From contig JAEZKH010000003.1 of assembly GCA_023415515.1 (NCBI GenBank), positions 1 through 13,650 of the forward strand: a DNA stretch of 13,650 nt. Reading direction: 5' to 3'. Positions 6,759 through 12,556 of this stretch are shown one piece after another. A program made the position numbers and the translations under genes. The notes beneath the pieces were generated by a model. That model was not told the origin of the DNA. It did not search any database and saw only the letters and a program-made list of their open reading frames with translations. Positions within the stretch are counted from its first letter, which is position 1. The number at the start of each line of letters is the position of its first letter. This DNA is from Actinomycetes bacterium. GTDB taxonomy: Bacteria > Actinomycetota > Actinomycetes > Mycobacteriales > Mycobacteriaceae.

Positions 6759-8378
6759 CTAATCCGTGGCCGAGTAGGCCGGCCTGCCGCGCAGGTAGGT
6801 GGCACGAACGTCGAGCGCGGGCAACTCGCGCGCGGGCGTGGTCCGTGGGTCTTGGTTCAGCCAGAGCAGGTCGGCGCTGGCGCCTGGTGTCAACAGTCCC
6901 CAATTGTCTTCCGCGAACGCCTGATACGCCACACCAGCCGTATACGCCGACAGTGCGCGTTCGATCGGCAGGATCTCGTCGGGCGTCCAGCCTCCCGCGG
7001 GCTCACCGGCGGCGGTCTGCCGGGATGCGGCGATCGAGATGCCGTCAAGGGGCGCACCCGACGACACCGGCCAGTCGGACCCGAACGCCAACGGCGCTCC
7101 GGACTCTTCGATGCTGCGGATGCGATACTGCTTGTCCGAACGCTCGCGGCCGAGCCGCGGTACGGTCAGCACCGTCATCAGATCGTCCAGCTGCGCCCAC
7201 AGCGGCTGCATGTTCGGAATCACGCCCAGTTCGGCGAACCTGCCGATGTCGGCGTCGTCGACGAGTTGAGCGTGCGCGATCACCGGCCTGCGGTCACGAG
7301 GCCCGTTGTGCCGCACCACACGTTCGATCGCGTCCAACGCTTGCCGAACCGCCGCGTCGCCGATCGCGTGGATGTGGATCTGCAGGCCCAACCGGTCCAC
7401 CAGGGCCGCCGCCTCGGCCAGCGAGTCACCGTCCCAGTTCCGCTGCCCGTGGTTGTGCAACGCCGTGCAGTAGGGCGCAAGAAGTGCGCCGGTCTCGTTC
7501 TCGATGACGCCGTCGGCGAAGAACTTCACGGTGTTGGCGGTGAGCAGCGGCGAGCCGGCCGCCGCGACCCGACGCCGCGCATCGGCGTAGGCGTCGACCT
7601 GCGAGTCGAAATGGCGCGGGTCGGCGTAGAGCGCCAGGTTGAAGCGCATGCGCAGCACATCGCGCTCCGCGGCGGCGAGGTAGGTGTCGACGTCGGCGGG
7701 CTCGACCCACGCGTCCTGCACCCACGTCACTCCCCTGGCGAGGTAGTAGTCGGCGGCTGTGCTCAACGCCGCCACCCGGACGTCCTGGCTGCGCGCGGGC
7801 ATCACGGCGTTCATCAGGTCCATCGCGCCCCACTCGCGCAAGGTGCCCAACACAGAACCGTCTTCGCGGCGCGGGATCTCCCCGAGTGCCGGATCCTCCG
7901 TTTCGGCGGTGATCCCCGCACGTTCGAGTGCGACCGAGTTGCACCACATGGTGTGGTAGTCCCAGGCGCGCAGCACGACCGGCCGGTCGGGTACCGCGGC
8001 GTCGAGCCAGCGGGCGTCGAACAATCCGCCGGGCGCCAAGCTGCTCTCGTAGGAGGCGCCGACGATCCATTCTTCGTCCGGGTGATCGTGCGCGTAATGC
8101 TTTACCGCCGAGACGATCTCGTCGACCGTCTTACAGGGCCGGACCGCAGGGCCAGCGGATTCGAGGCCACCGTAGAGCGGATGGGCATGCCCGTCGCCGA
8201 ACGACGGCATCAGGAAGCCGCCGCCGAGATCGACTTTTTCCGCGGCCGCCGCGGAGGAAGCGGCCTCGTCACCGAGTGCACGCACCACGCCGTCGACGAC
8301 GAGGAGCGTATCGGTCTGGCGACCGGGGCCGGTCCAGATCACCCCGCCGGTGAAGATCGTCGCCGTCACCAGCGGCAC
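6759..8378 (-). CDS. YtcJ-type amidohydrolase (amidohydrolase family 3)
   Basis: This 539-aa metal-dependent hydrolase is of the YtcJ / N-substituted formamide deformylase type, which cleave amide or formamide bonds of diverse N-substituted substrates. Landmarks of the TIM barrel are present: metal-binding GDGHAH (His64, His66), the Lys region TVKFFADGVIE (Lys285), HIHAIGD (His335, His337), IAHAQ (His369) and the catalytic Asp in AFGSDWPV (Asp435). The C-terminal beta sandwich carries LTPGASADLLWLNQDP. The length is normal for the family. The start is the GTG at 8378-8376, 28 bases below the nitrilase stop; the ribosome binding site is weak, and a GTG three codons later is an alternative. The exact substrate is unknown. 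It is the middle gene of the operon, and its stop overlaps the permease's ribosome binding site. Confidence 0.93.
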   Translation of the reverse strand: MPLVTATIFTGGVIWTGPGRQTDTLLVVDGVVRALGDEAASSAAAAEKVDLGGGFLMPSFGDGHAHPLYGGLESAGPAVRPCKTVDEIVSAVKHYAHDHPDEEWIVGASYESSLAPGGLFDARWLDAAVPDRPVVLRAWDYHTMWCNSVALERAGITAETEDPALGEIPRREDGSVLGTLREWGAMDLMNAVMPARSQDVRVAALSTAADYYLARGVTWVQDAWVEPADVDTYLAAAERDVLRMRFNLALYADPRHFDSQVDAYADARRRVAAAGSPLLTANTVKFFADGVIENETGALLAPYCTALHNHGQRNWDGDSLAEAAALVDRLGLQIHIHAIGDAAVRQALDAIERVVRHNGPRDRRPVIAHAQLVDDADIGRFAELGVIPNMQPLWAQLDDLMTVLTVPRLGRERSDKQYRIRSIEESGAPLAFGSDWPVSSGAPLDGISIAASRQTAAGEPAGGWTPDEILPIERALSAYTAGVAYQAFAEDNWGLLTPGASADLLWLNQDPRTTPARELPALDVRATYLRGRPAYSATD

Positions 8379-8406
8379 ACTACGCCGAGATGGGTTCTCC
8401 GCGGGG

Positions 8407-9390
8407 TCATTTGACGACCGCGGTCGCGGCGTGCCCCGCTCCGTAGGGGTGTTCGTCGTCGACCGGCGCGGTCAGCGGCGCGTAGGTGTCGGGTCTGCGG
8501 GTCAGCAGGAACGGAAACAGTTCCAGCCAGTCACGGCGTTGGTCGAGATCGAGGTCGGCGATCAACACCGCCTCTTCGTCCCGCGGTGCCGAGACCAGCA
8601 CCCGCCCGTAGGGGTCCGAGATGAACGACGACCCGTAGAACGACAGGGCGCCTTCGTCGCCGGTCCGATTGGGCACCACCATGAACAGGCCGCTGCTGAT
8701 GCCGTTGGCCACGATCACCTGCTGCCACAGCGGACGGGTGTCGAACTCTGGGAACTTCGGCTCGGAGCCGATAGCGGTTGGGTAGACGACGATTTCGGCG
8801 CCGCCGAGCGAGTAGTTTCTGGCCACCTCGGGGAACCATTCGTCCCAGCATGTCGGCATGCCGATCCGCGCGTCGAGCCCGTCGGGCTCGTACACCCGGT
8901 AGGGCTGTTCGTCGGCAGGGCCCGCGCGGAAGTAGGTGTCCTCGTAGTAGCCGGCCGAGATGGGGATGTGCAGCTTGCGCGTGCGACCCACGAGTTGCCC
9001 CGCGGGTGACACGAGGATCGCGGTGTTGAACCCGAGTCCGTCCTGGGCGGGTGCCTTCTCATACAGCGACGCGTGCACGAAGATCCCGTTGGCTGTTGCC
9101 GCCTCGGCGGCCATGGCGAACGTGGGCCCCTCGGTGAGGTCTTCGGCGGAGTCACCGGGATCGGGGCCGGCGGGGACGTCGGCCGGATATTTCAGCAGGG
9201 TGATCTCGGGCAGGAAAACCACTCGCGCGCCCTCGGCCGCCGCCTGGTCGATGGCGCCGCGAAGCACCGCGGTCAACTCGTAGCGCTCCGGCCGCCACCT
9301 GTGCTGGACCAGTCCGACGCGCAGAGGCGGCCGCCGCGACGGGGTCGTGCGTGACAGGGGGGCGGCGACGGGCGCCGTCACGATCAACAT
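8407..9390 (-). CDS. Carbon-nitrogen hydrolase, N-carbamoylputrescine amidase-like
   Basis: This 327-aa nitrilase-superfamily enzyme has all three catalytic residues: Glu62 in VVFLPEITLLKYP, Lys139 in GRTRKLHIP and Cys181 in MPTCWDEWFPEVAR. The runs HIPISAGYYEDTYFRAG and CWDEWFPEVAR...GAEIVVYPTAIGSEP closely resemble plant and bacterial N-carbamoylputrescine amidases (AguB type), which release putrescine, CO2 and ammonia. About 20 extra N-terminal residues precede LRVGLVQH. The ATG at 9390-9388 has AGGAG (9396-9400) 5 bases upstream; a longer frame up to 9480 runs into a terminator hairpin and is rejected. It is the first gene of a three-gene operon with an amidohydrolase and an APC permease. 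The substrate is inferred by resemblance only; other N-carbamoyl amines or amides are possible. Confidence 0.9.
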   Translation of the reverse strand: MLIVTAPVAAPLSRTTPSRRPPLRVGLVQHRWRPERYELTAVLRGAIDQAAAEGARVVFLPEITLLKYPADVPAGPDPGDSAEDLTEGPTFAMAAEAATANGIFVHASLYEKAPAQDGLGFNTAILVSPAGQLVGRTRKLHIPISAGYYEDTYFRAGPADEQPYRVYEPDGLDARIGMPTCWDEWFPEVARNYSLGGAEIVVYPTAIGSEPKFPEFDTRPLWQQVIVANGISSGLFMVVPNRTGDEGALSFYGSSFISDPYGRVLVSAPRDEEAVLIADLDLDQRRDWLELFPFLLTRRPDTYAPLTAPVDDEHPYGAGHAATAVVK

Positions 9391-9467
9391 CTCGGCTCCT
9401 GAAACGAATGCCTTTCGCTTAGTGTGCGGGCTGCTGCAGGCCTTGGCAATCTGCGGGAACGCACTGG

Positions 9468-9494
9468 GCCCCGGCGCCACTGGGGCGCCGGGGC
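9468..9494 (-). terminator. Strong GC hairpin terminator after the ferritin-like gene
   Basis: GCCCCGGCGCC and its exact complement GGCGCCGGGGC form 11-bp arms around a 5-base loop. The hairpin begins 15 bases beyond the stop of the ferritin-like gene and lies about 80 bases before the nitrilase start. There is no U tract after it, a pattern described for many mycobacterial intrinsic terminators. It separates the two leftward transcription units. Confidence 0.65.
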
Positions 9495-9509
9495 ACGTGC
9501 GGAAAGGCG

Positions 9510-10472
9510 TCAGCTGATGCCGACCACATCCTTCGCGATGTCGGCCAGCCGGGTCTGCGCGGCAGACACCACGCCGTGGCGTGCCTTGTGCGCCTCCTCG
9601 AAGGCGATGATCGTCCGGATGTCGGCCGGATCGGTGAGATCCTTGACGGCCGCGACCGCCTGCCCGACATTGAGTTCGGGATAGTCCGCGATCGGCAGCT
9701 CGTCGGGATCGAGTGCGCCGGTGGCCGTCCGCACGGAGTGCACGGCGTCTGCGGCCTTGTCCGCGCCCTCGTCCCTGATGACCTTCTCGGCCGTCTCGAG
9801 GGCCGCACCGCGCGATGCGGTCAGCGTCTTGAGTGCGACGTCCCTGGCGTGCGCGCCGCGTTCCAGCAGCTCACCGAATGCCGGCGGCGCGGTCCGAACG
9901 GTGTCGATGGCCTTGTCGATACCGCGAGCCGACAGCGACATCGGAATGTAGGCCAGCCGGACCGCCGCACCTGTCGCGGCCTGCAGCGGCGTACGGCGCA
10001 GGGCCGCGGGACCGCCGAGCGCATCCTCTGCCAGCACGGTCGTCAGCCATTCGACCGTCGCACTGTGCGCCCCGATCAGACGCTCGGCAAGCGCCTGGAT
10101 GTCCTTGTGGCTGACGGCAACCGACAGCGCCTTGAGGTAACGGGCCCGGTCGAGCAGCTGATGCTCCAGCGCGAGGTCGCCCAGGAGCGCCTCGTCGAAG
10201 GGCTGCGCCTGCTCGGTGAGCGCCTTCACCGCAGCCGCGGCGCGCCCGATGAACGGCCCGACGACATCGGGGTAGCCACCGAGACCGCGGATTGCCGCTT
10301 CGATCGCCTCGGCGCGGGCACGGCCATTGGCGGCGTTCTGCGCCAGCTCGCGTTCGACGGCCTCGGTCCTGGCTTGCGCGACGCGGGTCTCAGCGACCTG
10401 AATCTCTGTGTTGGTCAGATCGAGAATGGCGCGCAGTTGCGCCAAAAGCGTTGTCGTATCGGGTGTGGTCAT
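9510..10472 (-). CDS. Ferritin-like helical-bundle protein with actinobacterial C-terminal module
   Basis: This 320-aa, almost entirely helical protein has no signal peptide. The ATG at 10472 has GAGGGAG upstream. Residues 10-150 look like a four-helix bundle of ferritin type: LRAILDLTNTEIQVAETR, a long charged helix, LLGDLALEHQLLDRARYL, and LAERLIGAHSATVEWLTTVL. Glu23, Glu103, His104, Glu130, His136 and Glu141 are candidate metal ligands, but I cannot show a full diiron site. The middle (160-240) is Ala-rich and helical. The last 60 residues (LPIADYPELNVGQAVAAVKDL, then IIAFEEAHKARHGVVSAAQTRLADIAK) match a helical module I recall at the C-terminus of various actinobacterial proteins. It has its own SigF-like promoter and a terminator, so it can be transcribed alone. 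A stress role is inferred. Confidence 0.78.
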   Translation of the reverse strand: MTTPDTTTLLAQLRAILDLTNTEIQVAETRVAQARTEAVERELAQNAANGRARAEAIEAAIRGLGGYPDVVGPFIGRAAAAVKALTEQAQPFDEALLGDLALEHQLLDRARYLKALSVAVSHKDIQALAERLIGAHSATVEWLTTVLAEDALGGPAALRRTPLQAATGAAVRLAYIPMSLSARGIDKAIDTVRTAPPAFGELLERGAHARDVALKTLTASRGAALETAEKVIRDEGADKAADAVHSVRTATGALDPDELPIADYPELNVGQAVAAVKDLTDPADIRTIIAFEEAHKARHGVVSAAQTRLADIAKDVVGIS

Positions 10473-10532
10473 AACGTTTCTCTCCCTCAGCGTTGACGAT
10501 GATTTGTCGGCGCGAGGTGCACCATTGGTCGG

Positions 10533-10558
10533 CTACCCGGGTCTGACCGCCGATTAAC
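10533..10558 (-). promoter_or_regulatory. Candidate SigF-type promoter of the ferritin-like gene
   Basis: On the minus strand GTTA (10555-10558), 16 bases, then GGGTAG (10533-10538) resembles the mycobacterial SigF consensus GTTT-N15-17-GGGTAT/C, with one mismatch in each element. The -10 is about 60 bases above the ATG. A SigA-like alternative is GTGACG-N18-GTTAAT, partly overlapping this and the inverted repeat at 10575-10593. Judged by eye. Confidence 0.4.
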
Positions 10559-10574
10559 ACCAGCCGCTGTCGGA

Positions 10575-10593
10575 TACGTCACTATCTGACGTA
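10575..10593 (-). promoter_or_regulatory. Inverted repeat TACGTCA-N5-TGACGTA
   Basis: Perfect 7-base arms (10575-10581 and 10587-10593) flank a 5-base spacer, beginning 8 bases past the stop of the Lys-Ala-Pro-rich protein gene and just above the ferritin-like promoter. The half-site TGACGT recurs in the direct repeats at 12199-12219. It could be an operator or, less likely given 7 bp and modest GC, a weak terminator. Confidence 0.45.
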
Positions 10594-10601
10594 CCGGGAG
10601 G

Positions 10602-10949
10602 TCAGGAGCCGGCCCGCCGCGAAGTATTTCTCGGCTGCGCTTTCTTGCCGGCCTTCTTGGCCACTTTTTTCGCTTTTTCGGCGGGTGCGGGGGCGGGGTT
10701 GGCCGCTCCCTTCTTCACCGACGGTTGCTTGACAGCACCCTTCTTCGCCGCGGGCTTGACAGCCGCACTTTTCTGGGGCGCCTTCTTGGCAGGGGCTCTT
10801 GTGGGCGGAACCTTTTTCGCCACCGCCTTTTCGGCCGGGGCCTTCTTGGCAGGCACTTTCTTCGGCGGATCCTGCGGCTGCCTGCCGAGCCCGACCCGGG
10901 CGGCGACCTCCCGCACCACCCGGGTGACGATGCCGGCCACGTCAGGCAT
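10602..10949 (-). CDS. Lys/Ala/Pro-rich histone-tail-like protein
   Basis: This 115-aa protein begins at the ATG 10949-10947 with a strong GAGGAGG (10956-10962) 6 bases upstream; the start lies inside the end of the preceding gene (8-base overlap). Residues 1-20 (MPDVAGIVTRVVREVAARVG) form a short amphipathic helix. From about residue 26 onward it is a low-complexity basic tail with repeated PAKKAPA, VAKKV and AVKP(A)AKKG units, ending KKVAKKAGKKAQPRNTSRRAGS. This resembles the C-terminal tail of mycobacterial HupB and histone H1-like proteins but lacks the HU DNA-binding domain. It probably binds nucleic acid or another polyanion, or helps cluster its helical operon partners; that is inference. 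It is the last gene of the three-gene operon. Confidence 0.8.
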   Translation of the reverse strand: MPDVAGIVTRVVREVAARVGLGRQPQDPPKKVPAKKAPAEKAVAKKVPPTRAPAKKAPQKSAAVKPAAKKGAVKQPSVKKGAANPAPAPAEKAKKVAKKAGKKAQPRNTSRRAGS

Positions 10950-11601
10950 TGCCGGCCTCCTCGGCAGCATCGGCCGACTGCTCGGTCCGGTCGGCGCCGG
11001 CGAGTTTGGCGGCGGCGGCACCGCGCTTCGCGTCGGCGTCTTCACGTTTCGCCTCGGCTACCGCGGCCGCGCTGCGCTCTGCGGCGTCCGCGCGTTCCTG
11101 CTTTCGGCGCTTGGCCGCCTCGACGGCGTTCTTGCGCTGGGCGGCCGCCTCGTCGGTCTGCGTCTTCGCGTTGTCGACGCGCTGCTGTGCCTTGTTGATC
11201 GCGTCGACCTTCTCGTGCGCGGCGGCCGCGCGTGCCTGCGTGACTTCCTCGACCTTCTCGGCCTGCGCCTCCTGGCGGACGGCGGTCGCAGCCAGTTGTG
11301 CGTCCTCGAGGTCGGTCGTCGCTTCGTCGACGGCGCGATCCGCGGCCTCGTCGAGGACTGCGGCGCGGCTGAGTGCCTCGCTGCGCTCGATCAGCGCGGC
11401 ACCGCGGCGGGTGACATCAGGCGCGCCGAGGGCACCGCCGACGGCGACGTCGAGTCTGCCCACCGACCGCTCATACAGCAGTCGCGCGGGCGCTTCGGGC
11501 TCGAGGCGACCGACGACGCGGTCTTCGATCACCTGGAGGGGGACACGGGCGAGTTGATATTGCAGACGCAGCACGGCGAACGGAACGTCGGTGATTTTCA
11601 T
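10942..11601 (-). CDS. Helical charged protein of the type annotated 'IF2 family' in mycobacteria
   Basis: The 219-aa product starts at ATG 11601-11599 with GAGAGGA just upstream, 13 bases after the CsbD-like gene. The N-terminus MKITDVPFAVLRLQYQLARVPLQVIEDRVVGRL is amphipathic and could lie on a lipid surface. It is followed by a segment (LLYERSVGRLDVAVGGALGAPDVTRRGAALIERSEAL) with a 'GxLxxxxxxxRGxAL' pattern seen in related actinobacterial helical proteins. From about residue 90 it is a long Ala/Glu/Lys/Arg-rich coiled coil. Homologues are, from memory, called 'IF2 family translation initiation factor', which I think is a mislabel caused by low-complexity similarity: no GTPase motifs are present. 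The true role is unknown; an envelope, lipid-droplet or stress scaffold is possible. Confidence 0.82.
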   Translation of the reverse strand: MKITDVPFAVLRLQYQLARVPLQVIEDRVVGRLEPEAPARLLYERSVGRLDVAVGGALGAPDVTRRGAALIERSEALSRAAVLDEAADRAVDEATTDLEDAQLAATAVRQEAQAEKVEEVTQARAAAAHEKVDAINKAQQRVDNAKTQTDEAAAQRKNAVEAAKRRKQERADAAERSAAAVAEAKREDADAKRGAAAAKLAGADRTEQSADAAEEAGNA

Positions 11602-11614
11602 CGTCAGTCCTCTC

Positions 11615-12181
11615 TCAGCGGTCCCGCGGAACGTCTGCGGTGTCGGACAGCGTGTCGGCCCGGCGCCTGATGCGATCGGCCTCCTGCCGCGCTGCCGCCG
11701 ACTCCCGCACCGCCTGGTCATGGCCGTCGAGGGCGTCTGCGACCTCCGCCTGCGCCGCGTTGATCTCCAGATTCTTCTCCGCGTCGGCGACCGCCTGCTG
11801 CCGCCGGGCCTTCATCTCCGCCTCGCGCTGTCCGAGTTCGGCGTCTCGTGCGCCTGCCTGTTCGGCCTGCTGCTTGCGTGCCGCCGCATCACGCCGAATG
11901 GCGTCTTCGCGGGCCCGCGCCTCGGTGACGGCGTCGACGCGTGCCTCGGCGGCCTGCGCCTGGGCATCGGCCAGCTGCGACTGAGCCTCGGCGGTCTCGG
12001 CGTCTGCGACCGAATCCAGCCTGCCGGCCTCCTTGCGCTGCTTGGCCTGCGCCTGCTCGACCTGGCCCTGCGCGGTCAGGTCGTCGTTCCTGATGATGGC
12101 GCCCACGACCTCTTTGGCCTTGCCTTTCAGCGAATCGAGCAGCCTCTTGCGGGCTTGGTCGGCTTTGTTGTGCTCGGTCAT
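11615..12181 (-). CDS. CsbD-like domain protein with long coiled coil
   Basis: This 188-aa protein starts at ATG 12181-12179, with GAGGAAGG ending 5 bases upstream. Residues 17-56 (SLKGKAKEVVGAIIRNDDLTAQGQVEQAQAKQRKEAG) match the CsbD-like domain, a small helical stress-response domain named after a SigB-controlled Bacillus protein. The rest (about 57-188) is an uninterrupted Ala/Glu/Gln/Arg-rich coiled coil (AEAQSQLADAQAQAAEARVDAV and similar), much longer than stand-alone CsbD proteins of about 60-70 aa. It is soluble with no signal peptide. It is the first gene of a leftward operon with two further low-complexity helical proteins, suggesting a co-assembled structure. The molecular function of CsbD domains is not known to me. 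Confidence 0.87.
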   Translation of the reverse strand: MTEHNKADQARKRLLDSLKGKAKEVVGAIIRNDDLTAQGQVEQAQAKQRKEAGRLDSVADAETAEAQSQLADAQAQAAEARVDAVTEARAREDAIRRDAAARKQQAEQAGARDAELGQREAEMKARRQQAVADAEKNLEINAAQAEVADALDGHDQAVRESAAARQEADRIRRRADTLSDTADVPRDR

Positions 12182-12198
12182 CTGACCTTCCTCATCAT

Positions 12199-12219
12199 TT
12201 CGACGTCAGTTCGACGTCA
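12199..12219 (-). repeat. Two direct repeats TTCGACGTCA above the CsbD-like gene
   Basis: TTCGACGTCA occurs at 12199-12208 and 12210-12219, an 11-base period, close to one helix turn, so both copies face the same side of the DNA. Each contains the palindrome GACGTC. They lie just above the ribosome binding site and near where the promoter or transcript start should be, so an activator or repressor site is likely. No confident -10/-35 could be fixed. Confidence 0.45.
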
Positions 12220-12296
12220 CTTCACATCGCTGCTGTGTTCACTGCCGGTCTGGCGTCGGGCGTGGATTGCCACGAAAATCCGATTCGAAACGTCGC

Positions 12297-12337
12297 CCAT
12301 CGGTCGGGAACCGCGATGTTCGCGTCTCGACCGATGG
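12297..12337. promoter_or_regulatory. 41-base nested palindrome in divergent regulatory region
   Basis: CCATCGGTCG (12297-12306) and CGACCGATGG (12328-12337) are perfect 10-base arms. Pairing extends inward by three more positions (one G-T), then a 2-base bulge, then a second perfect stem CGCGA/TCGCG (12312-12316 and 12320-12324) round a 3-base loop. It sits between the leftward CsbD-like gene and the rightward TetR remnant, 26 bases before the remnant's ATG. It is best read as the operator of the now broken TetR-type regulator; a structured leader RNA is an alternative. Confidence 0.5.
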
Positions 12338-12362
12338 TGTTCGCTTACGGTGACTGAATGGG

Positions 12363-12556
12363 ATGGCCACCGGTACCCCTGCTGCCACCGAGCTCATTGC
12401 AAGCGCTGCAATGGAATTGGTGACTGCGACCGGTGGCTTCACCATTCCGGAACCATTCCGGAGTTGGCCCGCAGGCTCAAGGTCAGCCCGTCGTCGCTCC
12501 GCGCCGACGACGCGTTCGACGCCGTAGTCCACATGACCGCGGGTTACGCTCGCGGG
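12363..12556 (+). pseudogene. TetR-family regulator remnant, frameshifted by an 11-bp duplication
   Basis: From ATG 12363 the frame reads MATGTPAATELIASAAMELV then TATGGFTIP, the first helices of a TetR-type DNA-binding domain. An exact tandem copy of ACCATTCCGGA (12441-12451 and 12452-12462) then shifts the frame, and the original frame runs into a stop at about 12523. Removing one copy restores GFTIPELARRLKVSPSSL, a textbook TetR helix-turn-helix. After SPSSL, where TetR proteins usually continue with YNHV or YRHF, the sequence jumps to RADDAFDAVVHMTAGYARG, which may be a remnant of the ligand-binding domain. Well over 100 residues are therefore missing. The remnant runs in frame into the following lipoprotein gene. 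It is non-functional as a regulator. Confidence 0.7.
12441..12462 (+). repeat. Exact 11-bp tandem duplication ACCATTCCGGA x2
   Basis: Two adjacent identical copies lie at 12441-12451 and 12452-12462. The length is not a multiple of three and disrupts the TetR helix-turn-helix coding frame. It looks like a recent replication-slippage or microhomology event, because both copies are still identical. Confidence 0.9.

Noticed and set aside
6732..8414. Long open frame on the plus strand (560 codons)
   Set aside because: It lies antisense to the amidohydrolase, whose catalytic motifs are unmistakable; long antisense frames are normal in GC-rich DNA.
9391..9480. 30-residue N-terminal extension of the nitrilase-type enzyme
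   Set aside because: It passes into the terminator hairpin, and the start at 9390 has a good ribosome binding site.
10942..11601. Translation initiation factor IF2
   Set aside because: There are no GTPase motifs and no IF2 domains; similarity is only low-complexity helix.
12182..12300. SigF promoter before the CsbD-like gene (GTTT-N16-GGCAAT)
   Set aside because: The -10 matches only 4 of 6 positions, too weak to call.
11591..12556. In-frame extension of the siderophore-binding protein upstream of 12557
   Set aside because: It runs antisense through the CsbD-like gene and through the TetR remnant; the Tat/lipoprotein signal only works with a start near 12533-12557.
12182..12556. IdeR/Fur iron box before the siderophore-binding protein
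   Set aside because: No TTAGGTTAG-type palindrome was found; the palindrome present is unrelated in sequence.
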